64,000 bases of DNA from Natronorubrum bangense (GCF_004799645.1 NZ_CP031305.1:248001-312000), one strand, 5' to 3'; positions 27,341 through 36,578 are shown, counted from the first letter of the stretch. Notes: generated from the sequence alone by a model not told the origin. Made by a program: numbers and translations.

Positions 27341-28525
27341 TCAGCGCTCTGTGTCAACTGCCATCCCGTCGATGATCTCGAACGACTCGTCACCATCGAA
27401 TCGGGTCGGATCGAACGCATCGATCCCTTCACCGCCGCACACTTCTGTTGCGAGACGCGCACCGATCGCCGGCGAACGCATGAAGCCGTGTCCCTGAAAC
27501 CCAGTTGCGACGTACAGCCCCGGCTGTAGCTCGCCGACCAGCGGCTCTCGATCCGGTGTCGCCGTACAGAGTCCAGCCCATGCCCGCTCGAGGTCGAGGT
27601 CGACGTCGGGAAGCCGATGGCGAACGCGTTCGAGCAGCCCTGTCGCGAACTCCGGGTTGGCCTCACGGTCGTACGCATCAGGGTCGGCCTCGACGTATTC
27701 GGTCCCGTCGCCGGCGAGCAGTCCCTCAGGATGTGGGCGCAGGTAGAACTCACCGCTCGCATCGTAACACATCGGCTCGTCAATATCGCCCCTCGCGACG
27801 AGCGCCTGTACGCGGTATGGCTTCATCGCGATCGAGATGCCGGCGTCGGCTAGCAGCTGTTTCGTGTGTGCACCGGCCGCCACGACCACTGCGTCGACCG
27901 CGTGTTCGGTGCCGTCCTCGAGCACGACACACGAGGGATCGGTTCGGATCTCGACGGGTGTGTTCGGCTCGAGTGTTGCACCGGCTCCGTTCGCGGCGGC
28001 AGCGAGACAGGCCGTATACGCAGCGGGATCGGTGTAGCCAGCCGCGCCGGCGATCCCGGCGACAGCGACGTCGTCCGTGTACAGCGCTGGGAACCGGTCT
28101 GCGAGCGCGTCGGCATCGACCTCGAGTGCGATGGTGCCGTTGTCCTGCATACGCTCGATCTGGTCGCGAATCGCGTTGGCTCGATCTGGCTCCCCCTCTC
28201 GGGCGAGCCAGACGTAGGGACATTCGACGAACGGAAAGGTGTCGTCGCCCGAGAGATCCCGAAAGCGTTCGATGGCCTCACGACCGATTTCGGCGTCGAG
28301 CGGGCCTGCAAAGGCGTTGTAACAGACGCCCGCGGCTCGACCGCTCGCACCACTTGCAATCGACTCGCGGTCGTACAGCGTTACATCGGCCCCCGAGCGA
28401 GAGAGGTCGTAAGCCGTCGTCGCGCCGATCGCACCCGCGCCGACCACGGCGACCTCGAGGCCGGCGCCGTCCTGGGTGAACGCATCCGCGCCGACGGCGA
28501 GTGCTGGCTCGTCGGAATCAGTCAT
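27341..28525 (-). CDS. FAD-dependent oxidoreductase of the DAO family (DadA/sarcosine oxidase type)
   Basis: 394 residues. The FAD dinucleotide-binding motif EVAVVGAGAIGATTAYDLSR starts near residue 23, after a short N-terminal extension. Further on come SGASGRAAGVCYN, a VDAVVVAAGAHTKQLL FAD-contact stretch, and the C-terminal GLYVATGFQGHGFMRSPAIG. These are marks of D-amino-acid dehydrogenase/glycine oxidase/sarcosine oxidase relatives, which oxidise amines with release of an imine. The substrate is not evident. It lies head to tail with the following minus-strand gene across 165 bases. Confidence 0.88.
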   Translation of the reverse strand: MTDSDEPALAVGADAFTQDGAGLEVAVVGAGAIGATTAYDLSRSGADVTLYDRESIASGASGRAAGVCYNAFAGPLDAEIGREAIERFRDLSGDDTFPFVECPYVWLAREGEPDRANAIRDQIERMQDNGTIALEVDADALADRFPALYTDDVAVAGIAGAAGYTDPAAYTACLAAAANGAGATLEPNTPVEIRTDPSCVVLEDGTEHAVDAVVVAAGAHTKQLLADAGISIAMKPYRVQALVARGDIDEPMCYDASGEFYLRPHPEGLLAGDGTEYVEADPDAYDREANPEFATGLLERVRHRLPDVDLDLERAWAGLCTATPDREPLVGELQPGLYVATGFQGHGFMRSPAIGARLATEVCGGEGIDAFDPTRFDGDESFEIIDGMAVDTER

Positions 28526-28690
28526 CGACGATCACCGGTGGGCACGGTTCGGGCCTGCGATTGGCACTGCTCTCTCACACCGACTGTGGAAGCGACAATC
28601 CTCGTCATGAGCGCTACTGGGTTCGGGGGCCACTTACCTCTGGGTGGTTATTGTCGCCGTTCGAAACGCAGTCACAAACAGCGGTGGTGG

Positions 28691-29470
28691 TTACTCGAGA
28701 AACGGCTCGAGTCCCTGTGCCGGGTAGCCGACAATCGTGGTCGCACCAGCCTCGTGCAACATGTCGGTCTGTTCGCATATCTCGTCTGCATCACCGATGA
28801 GGGCGTAGTCGCGAGCGGCTTTGAGCAGGACCTCTCGAGCACGGCCGGTTGCACTCGCATCGGTCGCGGCGTCCTCGGGGAGCGCTCGAGCGACCGGTCG
28901 TCGTCGCGAAACGTAGTCACCGACAGCATCGAGGACGGTGTCTTCGTCGTCAGTCAAAACCGTCGGGGCGTAGAGGGCAATCTCGCCCTCGAAGCCGACT
29001 GCTCGCAGCGCCTGCAGTTCAGCAGCGGTTCGTCGAGCGAGCAGTTCGTACTGTGTCGCCCCTGTCGCCATCGCGAGTCGCTCGACGCTTTCGGTGCCGA
29101 CCCAGGCGTCTGGGTCGGTCTCGAGGGCTGCATCGAGTCGGGGAGCAATGGAGCGCTCGCGCTCTTCATCGGTGAGATAGGCACCGTGGCCCGCGACGAG
29201 GACGCGGCCGACCGCGTCGGGCAACTCGTCGACCAGCGAGTCGTCACCCAGCGGGTCAAAGCCATCAACCCGGACGGGCGTCGTCAGCAAGACTGCTGTG
29301 TCGTCTGCGAGGGCCGTGAGCGTCTCGTGACTGGGGAGATGATCACGTCCTTCGTAATCGATCGCGATCGTTTCGACCGGAATCGACGCGGCAGCCGAGA
29401 GATCACATTCGGCGGGTTTGAGGGCGATTGCATCCAATCCAGCACGGGCGACGGTACTCGTTGTTAACAT
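28691..29470 (-). CDS. Conserved haloarchaeal protein, possible TIM-barrel fold
   Basis: 259 residues, not recognised by name. Alternating strand/helix character suggests an alpha/beta barrel, with TIAIDYEGRDHLPSHETLT, VLVAGHGAYLTDE and YEL LARRTAAELQALRA-like segments. The C-terminal GDADEICEQTDMLHEAGATTIVGYP has the look of the closing part of luciferase-like, F420-dependent reductases, but the catalytic N-terminal motifs of that family were not seen. I would call it hypothetical. Upstream in the same direction is the noncoding gap before the DUF502 gene. Confidence 0.65.
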   Translation of the reverse strand: MLTTSTVARAGLDAIALKPAECDLSAAASIPVETIAIDYEGRDHLPSHETLTALADDTAVLLTTPVRVDGFDPLGDDSLVDELPDAVGRVLVAGHGAYLTDEERERSIAPRLDAALETDPDAWVGTESVERLAMATGATQYELLARRTAAELQALRAVGFEGEIALYAPTVLTDDEDTVLDAVGDYVSRRRPVARALPEDAATDASATGRAREVLLKAARDYALIGDADEICEQTDMLHEAGATTIVGYPAQGLEPFLE

Positions 29471-29668
29471 CGAAACTCACCTCGCGCGACGACCCGCCCG
29501 ACGATGCCAGTTCTGGCGTCTATCATGGTGTGGGTCGTCTGCGCGACTCTAGCCGTGTTGTGACTGCTGTGTGGAAAAACCTGGCGTTCTCTCGAAGCGG
29601 GTTCGGTCGCGTAAGTTCACAATCTACTCGTAGGAGGCCCGCATGAATCTGGGTGTGAGCGTGGCTTC

Positions 29669-30349
29669 ATGAGCTCGGTGAAAGGTGATTTCGGACGCGG
29701 ACTCATCCTTATCCTCCCGATTCTGGTGACGGTGTTTCTCCTGTATACGCTCTATTCGTTTCTGGCGAGTGTGACGCCGGGGATTATTCTCAATGCCGAC
29801 ACGCTCGAGATCGTTGCTCCCGGCACCAGTGAGTTCGCTCGCGAACGGGTGGCTGGCTTCCTGCGGGTACTCACGTTCGTCGGATTTCTCGCCCTCACGA
29901 TGTACGCCATCGGCCAGGTAACCGAGACGACGACCGGCGAACTTCTCGAAGGCCTTGTCGATTACGCAGCGAATCGTGTCCCCGGCATTCGAGTGATCTA
30001 CAATGCGTCAAAAACCGCTACTGAGACCACATTCGGGTCCGAAGGCACCCTCCAGACGCCGGTCAAACTCGAGACGTGGGATGGGTTTCGGATGACCGCG
30101 TTCAAAACCGGGCGAACGACCCGGGATGGGCGTGTAACGCTGTTTTTGCCGACATCGCCAAACATCACCACAGGGTTCATCCTCGAGGTGTCGCCAGAGG
30201 AGATCACTGAACTGGACGAAACCGTCGAAGAAGCGCTTACACGCGTCGTCAGCGCCGGCTTCGGTGATGCAGACCGCGCGGAGACGGATCTCGAAGATGG
30301 GGTCACTGTCGTCGGAGAACTCCAGACGGATCGCAAGCGCCAGCAGTAG
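29669..30349 (+). CDS. DUF502-family membrane protein
   Basis: 226 residues. Two transmembrane helices open the protein (GLILILPILVTVFLLYTLYSFL; LRVLTFVGFLALTMYAIGQV), followed by a soluble domain with NRVPGIRVIYNASKTATETTF and VTLFLPTSPNITTGFILEVSPEEI, the patterns of DUF502. The function is unknown; proteins of this family occur across archaea, bacteria and plants. The ATG follows a 200-base gap. It ends with the basic tail TDRKRQQ. Confidence 0.88.
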   Translation: MSSVKGDFGRGLILILPILVTVFLLYTLYSFLASVTPGIILNADTLEIVAPGTSEFARERVAGFLRVLTFVGFLALTMYAIGQVTETTTGELLEGLVDYAANRVPGIRVIYNASKTATETTFGSEGTLQTPVKLETWDGFRMTAFKTGRTTRDGRVTLFLPTSPNITTGFILEVSPEEITELDETVEEALTRVVSAGFGDADRAETDLEDGVTVVGELQTDRKRQQ

Positions 30350-30503
30350 GGGCGTCACCATCGCAAGCGGTGGTGGGAAACGACACTCGAGGTATCGCTC
30401 AACGGACTGGTTTGCAGGGAGAGTCGGGACACATTGCGTGTCCACGACAGCCACCACTGTTCGCGTTCAGAACAGCGTATCGGACCTATCCCCACAGTCG
30501 CGA

Positions 30504-31115
30504 CTAATACGAGCGATCGACTTGCTCCGGCGGCTCGAACGATGTCGTCAACTCGAGCAACTGGACGAGGATACGGCCGGTTGCGCCCCAGACGGTGTAG
30601 CCGTCGACGTGGAAGTAGTGGATGATGATGTCGCCGTAGTAGGGGTGGTCACGGCGCTCGTACTCGTAGTTGTCGGGGTCGAGCAACCCTGATAGCGGGA
30701 GGACGACGATCTCTGCGACCTCGGAGTCGTCGCGCTCGTACTCCCGGTCGGGAACGCGGGCGACGAAGGGCGTGACGGCATACTCCGTGATCGTCCGAAT
30801 ATCGTCGAGTTGCCCGATGACCTCGGTTTCGTGGGGCTCGAGGCCGATCTCTTCGTGTGCCTCCCGGAGTGCGGTGTCGAGAATCGTCTCGTCGATCGAC
30901 TCGGTGCCACCGCCGGGGAAACTCATCTGCCCGGGGTGTTCGCCGAGATGGTCTGCCCGCCGGGTAAACAGCAGGTGGTCCTCGCCGTCGCGCTCGATAA
31001 TCGGTGCAAGAACGGCTGCGTCGTACTCTTGATCGTCAATCTCGAGTGGGACGTGTGCCGCGACCGGCTCGAGGGTCATCGTCGTCTGTGGCATGTTGTC
31101 ACACGCGTCTCTCAT
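30504..31115 (-). CDS. NUDIX hydrolase, CoA pyrophosphatase-like
   Basis: About 203 residues. The NUDIX box fits exactly: G-x5-E-x7-REAHEEIGL in GGTESIDETILDTALREAHE. Upstream MSFPGGGT and the downstream VRTITEYAVTPFVARVP fit the CoA-diphosphatase subgroup, which cleaves CoA or related dinucleotides; PRO-rich extension ends in SLPLSGLLDPDN-like segments. Three in-frame ATGs exist (at 31154, 31115 and 31079 on this strand); 31115 (MRDACDNMPQ) is a compromise. The gene upstream ends only a few bases away, so the pair may be cotranscribed. Confidence 0.85.
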   Translation of the reverse strand: MRDACDNMPQTTMTLEPVAAHVPLEIDDQEYDAAVLAPIIERDGEDHLLFTRRADHLGEHPGQMSFPGGGTESIDETILDTALREAHEEIGLEPHETEVIGQLDDIRTITEYAVTPFVARVPDREYERDDSEVAEIVVLPLSGLLDPDNYEYERRDHPYYGDIIIHYFHVDGYTVWGATGRILVQLLELTTSFEPPEQVDRSY

Positions 31116-31158
31116 ACGGTCGGGATTGAGTCGTCGGTCGGGTGCTCGGTCCACGAGG

Positions 31159-31635
31159 TCACGCTATCGCCGCCTCCAGTCTGTTCCGTTCGGCCGTGAG
31201 GTCGATCGGTGCCCACGCCTCGAGGTCGTAGCTGACATCGAGTAAGTGATCGATCCGGTCGTCATCGCCAGCATCGATCGCTGCCTCGAGTTGCTCGACA
31301 AACTGTTTGTGGGCCGTCTCACCGAGTGCATCGCGGTCGGGATCGCGCGGGTCGACATCAAGGATGTGGGGGACGTCCTCTGCATGGGTTGGGACCGATG
31401 GAAACGCCGTCGGACCGGCGACCAACAGCGGCTGGGCGTCCTGGTGTGGTCGCTCGTATCGGACGAGTGCGAACGACTCGAGTGCGTCATCGATTGCCGT
31501 CTCGAGGGCTGACTCATCGACGGACTGGCCATCGGCCCGGAACGCGGCTTCCGAGAGCGCTCGCTCGAGTTCGGGCCGTGTCAAGCCGCCGAAGAGGTCG
31601 ACCACGCCTGCCAGTTCGTCGGCGGTCGCATCCAT
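31159..31635 (-). CDS. Acidic haloarchaeal protein of unknown function
   Basis: 158 residues, strongly acidic, starting MDATADELAGVVDLFGGLTRPELERAL. The N-terminal segment looks helical and ordered; later VRYERPHQDAQPLLVAGPTAFPSVPTHAEDVPHILDV is a repeat-free loop region. No catalytic or metal motif is seen. It has the look of a widespread halobacterial protein of unknown role. An in-frame GTG lies three codons upstream of the ATG used here. It lies between the GT81-like gene and the NUDIX gene, all on the minus strand, and may form an operon with them. Confidence 0.75.
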   Translation of the reverse strand: MDATADELAGVVDLFGGLTRPELERALSEAAFRADGQSVDESALETAIDDALESFALVRYERPHQDAQPLLVAGPTAFPSVPTHAEDVPHILDVDPRDPDRDALGETAHKQFVEQLEAAIDAGDDDRIDHLLDVSYDLEAWAPIDLTAERNRLEAAIA

Positions 31636-31661
31636 ATCCGCCACAACGGGGGGTGGTCAGA

Positions 31662-32822
31662 TTAGTCTTGTGCGCTAGAGTCGAGTTGGTCCGACTCGAG
31701 TCGTTCGTCGTGTCGGTCTGAGACAGGTTCGGTCGCCTCGAGGACGTCAGCTGGTTCGAACGGTGCGTCGATCCAGCGTGGCAGCCGGCGGTCAGGGCCT
31801 GGTGGGGCGATCGAGTCGACGTAGCGATCGAGCTGGTCGCGTTCACCCGATGGATCGTACGTGAGGCCGTTGATCGCTGCGTCGGCGCGGTACTGGTCGA
31901 TCATGCGGTCGCCGGCCGTACGGTAGCGTTCCTGAAGGGTCGTGTAATCGAGGTCGACACCCCGCTCTTCGATGACACGCAGCAGTTCTCCGGCGACCGT
32001 CCGGCTCATTCCCTCGAGGCCGGTCTCGCCGGCGACCGCACGGTGGTCGTGTTCGTGGCGGCCGAGGTCGACCTGTGCGGAGCCGTCGAAGCCGGCGTGA
32101 TCGAAGGCGTCACCGAGTGTCCCGACCTCGAGTCCCCAGGCACGTGGCGCCCGAAGCTGGCGGGTGAGATCCGCGGTGGCAGCGAACTCGCCGGCGAGTG
32201 CATACCGGAACGCGCCGAGGTAGTCGATGATCGGTGCGTCGTAGTCGGCCACGAGCGCACGGATGAGTGGAGCATAGAGCAAGCGGAAGAGCCGCCCGTA
32301 GAGCTGCTCGTCTTCGATGCGCGCGTAGTAGCCCTTTGAGAAGTCGAATCCCATCGAAAGCGGCGCGAGAAGTCGAGTGACGTGTGCTGCCTCGTAACTC
32401 CGGGCGTCGGCGTCGTGGACGACGACATACTCACCGGCCGCAGCGGCGGGCCCGAGAGCGAGCCAGACGTCTCGCCCTTTCCCGAAGCCGTCAGCCAGGC
32501 CGGCGCTGGTGAGAAGTTCCTCGACCGCAGGCGCATTACACCAGAGGACGCGAGTCGGAAGCGCAAACGACTCGAGCCACTCCCGAAACGGGCCGATCTG
32601 GTCGGCATCGGCGCGAACCGGAACGAAGACGCCAGCAGGGTCTGGCTCGAGCGTCTCGAGTTCCGAGAGCACGCGCTCGGCGGCCGGACTCCCGTGTTCG
32701 CGTCCAGCCATCGGAACGACGATCGTTGTCTCGGCGACTGCGTCTGCGGTGGGGACCGCTGGCGGGCCAGCCGTCCCGCTAAAATCGTGGAGCGTCGCGA
32801 TTCGCTCCTGTACGTACTCCAT
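31662..32822 (-). CDS. GT-A glycosyltransferase, glucosyl-3-phosphoglycerate synthase-like
   Basis: 386 residues from MEYVQERIATLHDF. Features of the GT81 family: TIVVPMAGREHGSPAAERVLSEL at the N-terminus, FGKGRDVWLALG, the DxD-like VVHDADARSYEAAHVTRLL that places the nucleotide sugar and metal, and the acceptor-side MGFDFSKGYYARI. That family makes glucosyl-3-phosphoglycerate, precursor of the compatible solute glucosylglycerate. I infer a similar reaction; a mannosyl version is also possible. The C-terminal tail is Asp/Ser-rich. The start at 32822 is 20 codons in from a hydrophobic upstream stretch. Confidence 0.68.
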   Translation of the reverse strand: MEYVQERIATLHDFSGTAGPPAVPTADAVAETTIVVPMAGREHGSPAAERVLSELETLEPDPAGVFVPVRADADQIGPFREWLESFALPTRVLWCNAPAVEELLTSAGLADGFGKGRDVWLALGPAAAAGEYVVVHDADARSYEAAHVTRLLAPLSMGFDFSKGYYARIEDEQLYGRLFRLLYAPLIRALVADYDAPIIDYLGAFRYALAGEFAATADLTRQLRAPRAWGLEVGTLGDAFDHAGFDGSAQVDLGRHEHDHRAVAGETGLEGMSRTVAGELLRVIEERGVDLDYTTLQERYRTAGDRMIDQYRADAAINGLTYDPSGERDQLDRYVDSIAPPGPDRRLPRWIDAPFEPADVLEATEPVSDRHDERLESDQLDSSAQD

Positions 32823-32991
32823 CGGTGGATTGTTCGGCCGAATCGATAAAACGGCCACGACTCCGGCGAGATAGACTGTCACCGACCGCCGCTCGAGCTG
32901 CCGATTGATTGTCGACTGCTGTTGTCTGAATGATAGTACAGTTCAGATAAAGCACCGGTCTTTTTCTCCCCTACGTTCGTAGTAGACGAAC

Positions 32992-33162
32992 ATGAAATCT
33001 GTCCGGAAGGCACTCCGCGAAGGCGACCTCGAGAAAGACACGTACGATCGACTCGTCTGTGCCGAGTGTGGCAAGCCGTTAAAGACCGAGAACGATCCGG
33101 ACCAGATCAAGACCGTCCGTATCTGTCCGGACTGCGATGCGGAGTGGAAAGAGATCCGGTAA
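32992..33162 (+). CDS. HVO_0758-type small zinc finger protein
   Basis: 56 residues: MKSVRKALREGDLEKDTYDR, then LVCAECGKPLKT and CPDCDAEWKEIR. The two CxxC pairs would hold one zinc ion. It matches, from memory, the haloarchaeal HVO_0758 zinc finger family, whose members are short and of unknown role. The sequence is compact with a clear ATG and TAA; a stretch GGTCTTTTTCTCCC lies just upstream, in the promoter region. Confidence 0.85.
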   Translation: MKSVRKALREGDLEKDTYDRLVCAECGKPLKTENDPDQIKTVRICPDCDAEWKEIR

Positions 33163-33305
33163 CGCGTCGTTTTTCAGCGTTGCCGTTCCGGATTCGGTCG
33201 ATAGCGATCGCCCCGTCTCCAGCGACGGCGTTGTGTGCAGTCGAGCCGTGACGAGTCATGTTCGGTTCCGGCGACCGCCAACGAGGTCCAGCGCCGCTGT
33301 CTCCG

Positions 33306-33860
33306 TTATCCCGGCGTCGGCCACACCCGCCCGAGGGCAGTCCAAACCGGCTCGAGTCCGGGGTAGCCGTCACGACGCCAGAGTACGAACGCGATCGCGG
33401 CGAGGACGAACTCCGCGAGGAAAAACGGCTGGCCCAGTGAGTCCTGCAAGAGCGCGAGGATGGTTGGCGGCCCTTGTTCGTACTCCTCGACGGGCACCAC
33501 CGGCCAGAGGAGATGTGTTGCACTCTCGTTTGGCCCCCAAAGTGCCGGCAGCGCATCGACAAGGGCGTGTGAGAGCGCACCGATCGTAAAGGCGATCCCG
33601 TACTCGCCGCGGTCGTAGTGGCTCGAGATAGCGAGGACGGCGACCGAGAGCGGGACGAGGAGGAGCAACGAGTGGGCGAGTGTTCGTCCCGTTGGGATAA
33701 CGCCGAGATACCACGCCAGTGGCTTGTCCACGAGGTCGGGAAACTGGCTCCCGAAGACGAGGAGCAACGCCGGGATGTGTGCTGGCGGCGCGTCGAAGCG
33801 GGCTCGAGTCGCGATCGTATAACAGAGATAGGCGACGGCGACATGTCCGAGTGGCCACAT
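33306..33860 (-). CDS. YdjM-like membrane-bound metal-dependent hydrolase
   Basis: 184 residues from MWPLGHVAVAYLCYT. Several hydrophobic helices hold the conserved polar pairs of the YdjM/DUF457 group: GHVAVAYL, GSQFPDLVDKPLAW (D near the membrane), LAHSLLLLVPL and GALSHALVDALPALWGP. Members are inner-membrane proteins induced by DNA damage in bacteria, but no activity is proven. The next gene on the same strand is a second member of the group and starts about 110 bases upstream, so this is a local pair. Confidence 0.72.
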   Translation of the reverse strand: MWPLGHVAVAYLCYTIATRARFDAPPAHIPALLLVFGSQFPDLVDKPLAWYLGVIPTGRTLAHSLLLLVPLSVAVLAISSHYDRGEYGIAFTIGALSHALVDALPALWGPNESATHLLWPVVPVEEYEQGPPTILALLQDSLGQPFFLAEFVLAAIAFVLWRRDGYPGLEPVWTALGRVWPTPG

Positions 33861-33969
33861 ACGCGTCAAACTGAGTGAGGGCGAATCATAACTGGCGTGG
33901 TTGTCTCGCAGACCACGGCGTCGGTCGGGTCGGTTGAGACACACGCGACAGAAACGACGGGGGACGCCG

Positions 33970-34497
33970 TTAGCCGAGGGCGTGCGTTTCGGACGCGTCG
34001 TCACGGCGGCGTCGAGCGACCGCCCAGACGACCACCGCGACCAGCCCGGAGGCGAGTGCCGGCCAGCGGTCGCTGCTCAAGTAGAGCCCGCCCGCCGGCG
34101 GCCGGTACCCAGTTAACGGCCAGAAGACGGCGTAGGCATCCCCTGTCGGTGTCATGAGCAACACGTCGAGGGCATGGTGGGAGAAGGCTCCGATCGCAAA
34201 CAGCGCGAGCGCCTGTGCTCGATACTCGGGAGCGAGCAGGAGCGAGGCGAGACAGATCACGAGGACGGTCCCACCGAGAGTGTGCAGCGGCGACCACGAG
34301 AACGGCACACCGAGAAGCGCTGTCGCGAGGCCGTCCGGAACGAAGAGTTCGATCTTGACGAAATCAGGCGAGAGCGCGCCGATCATCACGAGCGTGACGT
34401 GTGCCGGTCGAATCCACTCGTATCGAAAGGAGAGCAGCGTCCCGATGATGTACCCAACGAGGACATGTGTGAGGATATCGGCCACGTTACTCACCAC
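33970..34497 (-). CDS. YdjM-like membrane-bound metal-dependent hydrolase, second member
   Basis: 175 residues with a GTG start (MVSNVADILTHVLVG); a second in-frame GTG sits four codons in. Conserved polar positions again lie in helices: DILTHVLVGYIIG, GALSPDFVKIELF, SPLHTLGGTVLVICLA and GAFSHHALDVLLMTPTG. The C-terminal tail is short and charged (RRRRDDASET). It overlaps the stop of the upstream membrane-protein gene by 11 bases, so the two are probably translationally coupled. Metal-dependent hydrolase is a family label, not a demonstrated reaction. Confidence 0.72.
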   Translation of the reverse strand: MVSNVADILTHVLVGYIIGTLLSFRYEWIRPAHVTLVMIGALSPDFVKIELFVPDGLATALLGVPFSWSPLHTLGGTVLVICLASLLLAPEYRAQALALFAIGAFSHHALDVLLMTPTGDAYAVFWPLTGYRPPAGGLYLSSDRWPALASGLVAVVVWAVARRRRDDASETHALG

Positions 34498-35116
34498 TGC
34501 TCGTCCGGACGTGTTGGTCGTGCTGGGTTTCGTCTCGATCGGGTTTGGGGTGTGTCGAGGTGCAGTCGGCGGTTTCCGATGCCTGCTCGGACGGAGCGAC
34601 CGGCTGGCTGTTGTCGTCGTTCCGTCGTCGTGGGACGAACGCGAGTGTTGACCGGTCGAATCGCCACCCGCGGAGGAATCGACCAGCGACCCAGAGCCCG
34701 CCGATCATCGACACGATGTACATGTACGCCGTCTCGGACGGCTGGCGGGTCGTCGTCCGTTCGACGACGAGCGTCGACTCGTCCTCGAGGGTCCCGAAGG
34801 CGGCCACTCGGTCATCGACGTCCAACGGCCCAGCTGCGTTCTGGAGGCCATCGTCCGCGTCCACGAGGGTAAACCGTCCGTGCCCACTCGCTCGCGTCGC
34901 GATCACGACGGGGTCAGTGTCGACGACGAAGCCACCGAGGACGACCTGTTCGCCCACGTACGCCTCGGGTTCCGGAGTCACCTCGGTCTCGTCCGGATAC
35001 TGACTCTCGAGTGGGTCAGCGGCCGTCGCTCCGACCCAGACCAGCGAGCCGACGAGGAGGGCACCGAGGACGAACACGGCGAGAACGCGACCGGACTGTC
35101 CGTACGGTTCCGACAT
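34487..35116 (-). CDS. Membrane protein of unknown function
   Basis: 209 residues. A hydrophobic helix at 10-28 (VLAVFVLGALLVGSLVWVGA), then an extracytoplasmic stretch with OB-like beta character (YVGEQVVLGGFVVDTDPVVIATRA and RFTLVDADDGLQNAAGPLDVDDRVAAFGTL), a second helix (AYMYIVSMIGGLWVAGRFLRGW), and a Ser/Asp-rich cytoplasmic tail. Cells may use the middle domain for binding nucleic acid or a polysaccharide, but that is conjecture. It is the first gene of a short minus-strand run that includes two YdjM-like genes. Confidence 0.65.
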   Translation of the reverse strand: MSEPYGQSGRVLAVFVLGALLVGSLVWVGATAADPLESQYPDETEVTPEPEAYVGEQVVLGGFVVDTDPVVIATRASGHGRFTLVDADDGLQNAAGPLDVDDRVAAFGTLEDESTLVVERTTTRQPSETAYMYIVSMIGGLWVAGRFLRGWRFDRSTLAFVPRRRNDDNSQPVAPSEQASETADCTSTHPKPDRDETQHDQHVRTSSGE

Positions 35117-35175
35117 GCGTAGTCCTCGAGGGAAACGCCGAGTCCGGGCAAATGTCTTCTGTTCTCCGCGCTGTG

Positions 35176-36357
35176 TTATCGGTCCCGATCGACGGTTTCG
35201 CCGGGCCGTGTGGTCGCGCCAGTACTCAGCTTCAGTCCAGGAGTCAGACTCGAGTTGATTCCCGTCTTGACGTCGTCACCGGCAACGATGCCGAACTTTC
35301 GCCGGCCGGTCGAGACGCGGTCGCCTTTCACGGTGAATTTGATGTCCGCATCGTCGTGGCGCAGGTTCGCGACGTTCGTTCCCGCACCGAGGTTGACGTC
35401 TCGGCCGAGCACGCTGTCACCGACATAAGAGAGGTGACTGACCGACGCACCCGGAGAGAGCACACTGTTTTTCACTTCCGCGCTGTGGCCAACTTTCGCG
35501 TCTTCGTCGACGAGCGTCGCCCCGCGAATGTAGGCGTTCGGGCCGACCGTCGCACCCGACCGAATCAGTGCTGGCCCCTCGATAACGACGCCGGCCTTTA
35601 CAGTCGCGCCAGCTTCGACGACCACGTCCCCCTCGAGTGTCGCGTCGTCGCTGACGTCGCCGTCGATCCGGCGCTCGAGGTCGCTTACTTTCCACTCGTT
35701 GGCCTCGAGCAGTTCCCAGGGGCGGCCGACGTCGAGCCAGCGCTCGAGCGTGACGGGGCTGACATCGAACTCGTCGATGACGGTCGCGAGCACGTCGGTA
35801 ATCTCGTGTTCACCGCGCTCGCTCGCGGGGACCTCGAGCCACTGGCGGGCCTCGGCGGGGAAGGCATACGCGCCCGCGTTGGCGAGGTTCGTCGGCGGGT
35901 CGGCTGGCTTCTCGACGATGCCGGAAACTGAGCCGCCGTCGGTACTGAGCACACCGTAGTTGCGCGGATCGTCGACTTCGATTGCACAGACGGCCGGACA
36001 CTGCTCGAACAACTGGTCGATCGCCGCTGGATCGTAGAGGTTGTCGCCGTTCAACACGGCAAAGGGACCCTCGATATGGTCTCGAGCCGCGTTGACGGCG
36101 TCTGCCGTGCCAGCCTGTTCGGTCTGGACAGCGTACGAAACGGGGACGCCACGGTACTCTTCGCCGAAGTAGTCGCGGACGGTGTCGGCCTCGTAGCCGA
36201 TGACGAGGACGACTTCGTTCGCACCGGCGTCGATCGCCGCGTCGATCGTGTGGGCGACAAGCGGCCGGTCTGCGACCGGCAGCATCGGTTTCGGAACTGA
36301 ATCAGAGAGTGGTCGAATACGTGTGCCCTGGCCCGCGGCAAGGACGACTGCTTTCAT
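35176..36357 (-). CDS. glmU: Bifunctional sugar-1-phosphate nucleotidyltransferase/acetyltransferase
   Basis: 393 residues starting MKAVVLAAGQGTRIRPL. The nucleotidyltransferase half has LAAGQGTRIRPLSDSVPKPMLPV, VLNGDNLYDP and VEKPADPPTNLANAG. The C-terminal half (from about 235) is a left-handed beta-helix with hexapeptide repeats, ending with the acetyltransferase-like FGIVAGDDVKTGINSSLTPG segment. This is the archaeal GlmU-like plan that makes UDP-GlcNAc from GlcN-1-phosphate, feeding glycan and lipid-linked sugar synthesis; a different sugar cannot be excluded. The N-terminal ATG at 36357 is chosen over one eight codons upstream. Confidence 0.87.
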   Translation of the reverse strand: MKAVVLAAGQGTRIRPLSDSVPKPMLPVADRPLVAHTIDAAIDAGANEVVLVIGYEADTVRDYFGEEYRGVPVSYAVQTEQAGTADAVNAARDHIEGPFAVLNGDNLYDPAAIDQLFEQCPAVCAIEVDDPRNYGVLSTDGGSVSGIVEKPADPPTNLANAGAYAFPAEARQWLEVPASERGEHEITDVLATVIDEFDVSPVTLERWLDVGRPWELLEANEWKVSDLERRIDGDVSDDATLEGDVVVEAGATVKAGVVIEGPALIRSGATVGPNAYIRGATLVDEDAKVGHSAEVKNSVLSPGASVSHLSYVGDSVLGRDVNLGAGTNVANLRHDDADIKFTVKGDRVSTGRRKFGIVAGDDVKTGINSSLTPGLKLSTGATTRPGETVDRDR

Positions 36358-36578
36358 GTATGGGCCTCTTCCATGAACCATCGGATAAGCGATTCGTTCA
36401 TCACCGCGATTCGGTTGTCACCGACCATGACAGTTCGAAAGTAAAATTCGATCAGGCGCTGATTCACCGTCTCGACCGGCCGTCATACGATCTTCTGTAC
36501 CGATTTGCCGCCGAACACCAGCGGCGGGATCGGTGATCGGCGGTACGTGACTACAGCAGACCGTCTCACTCGAGGCCG

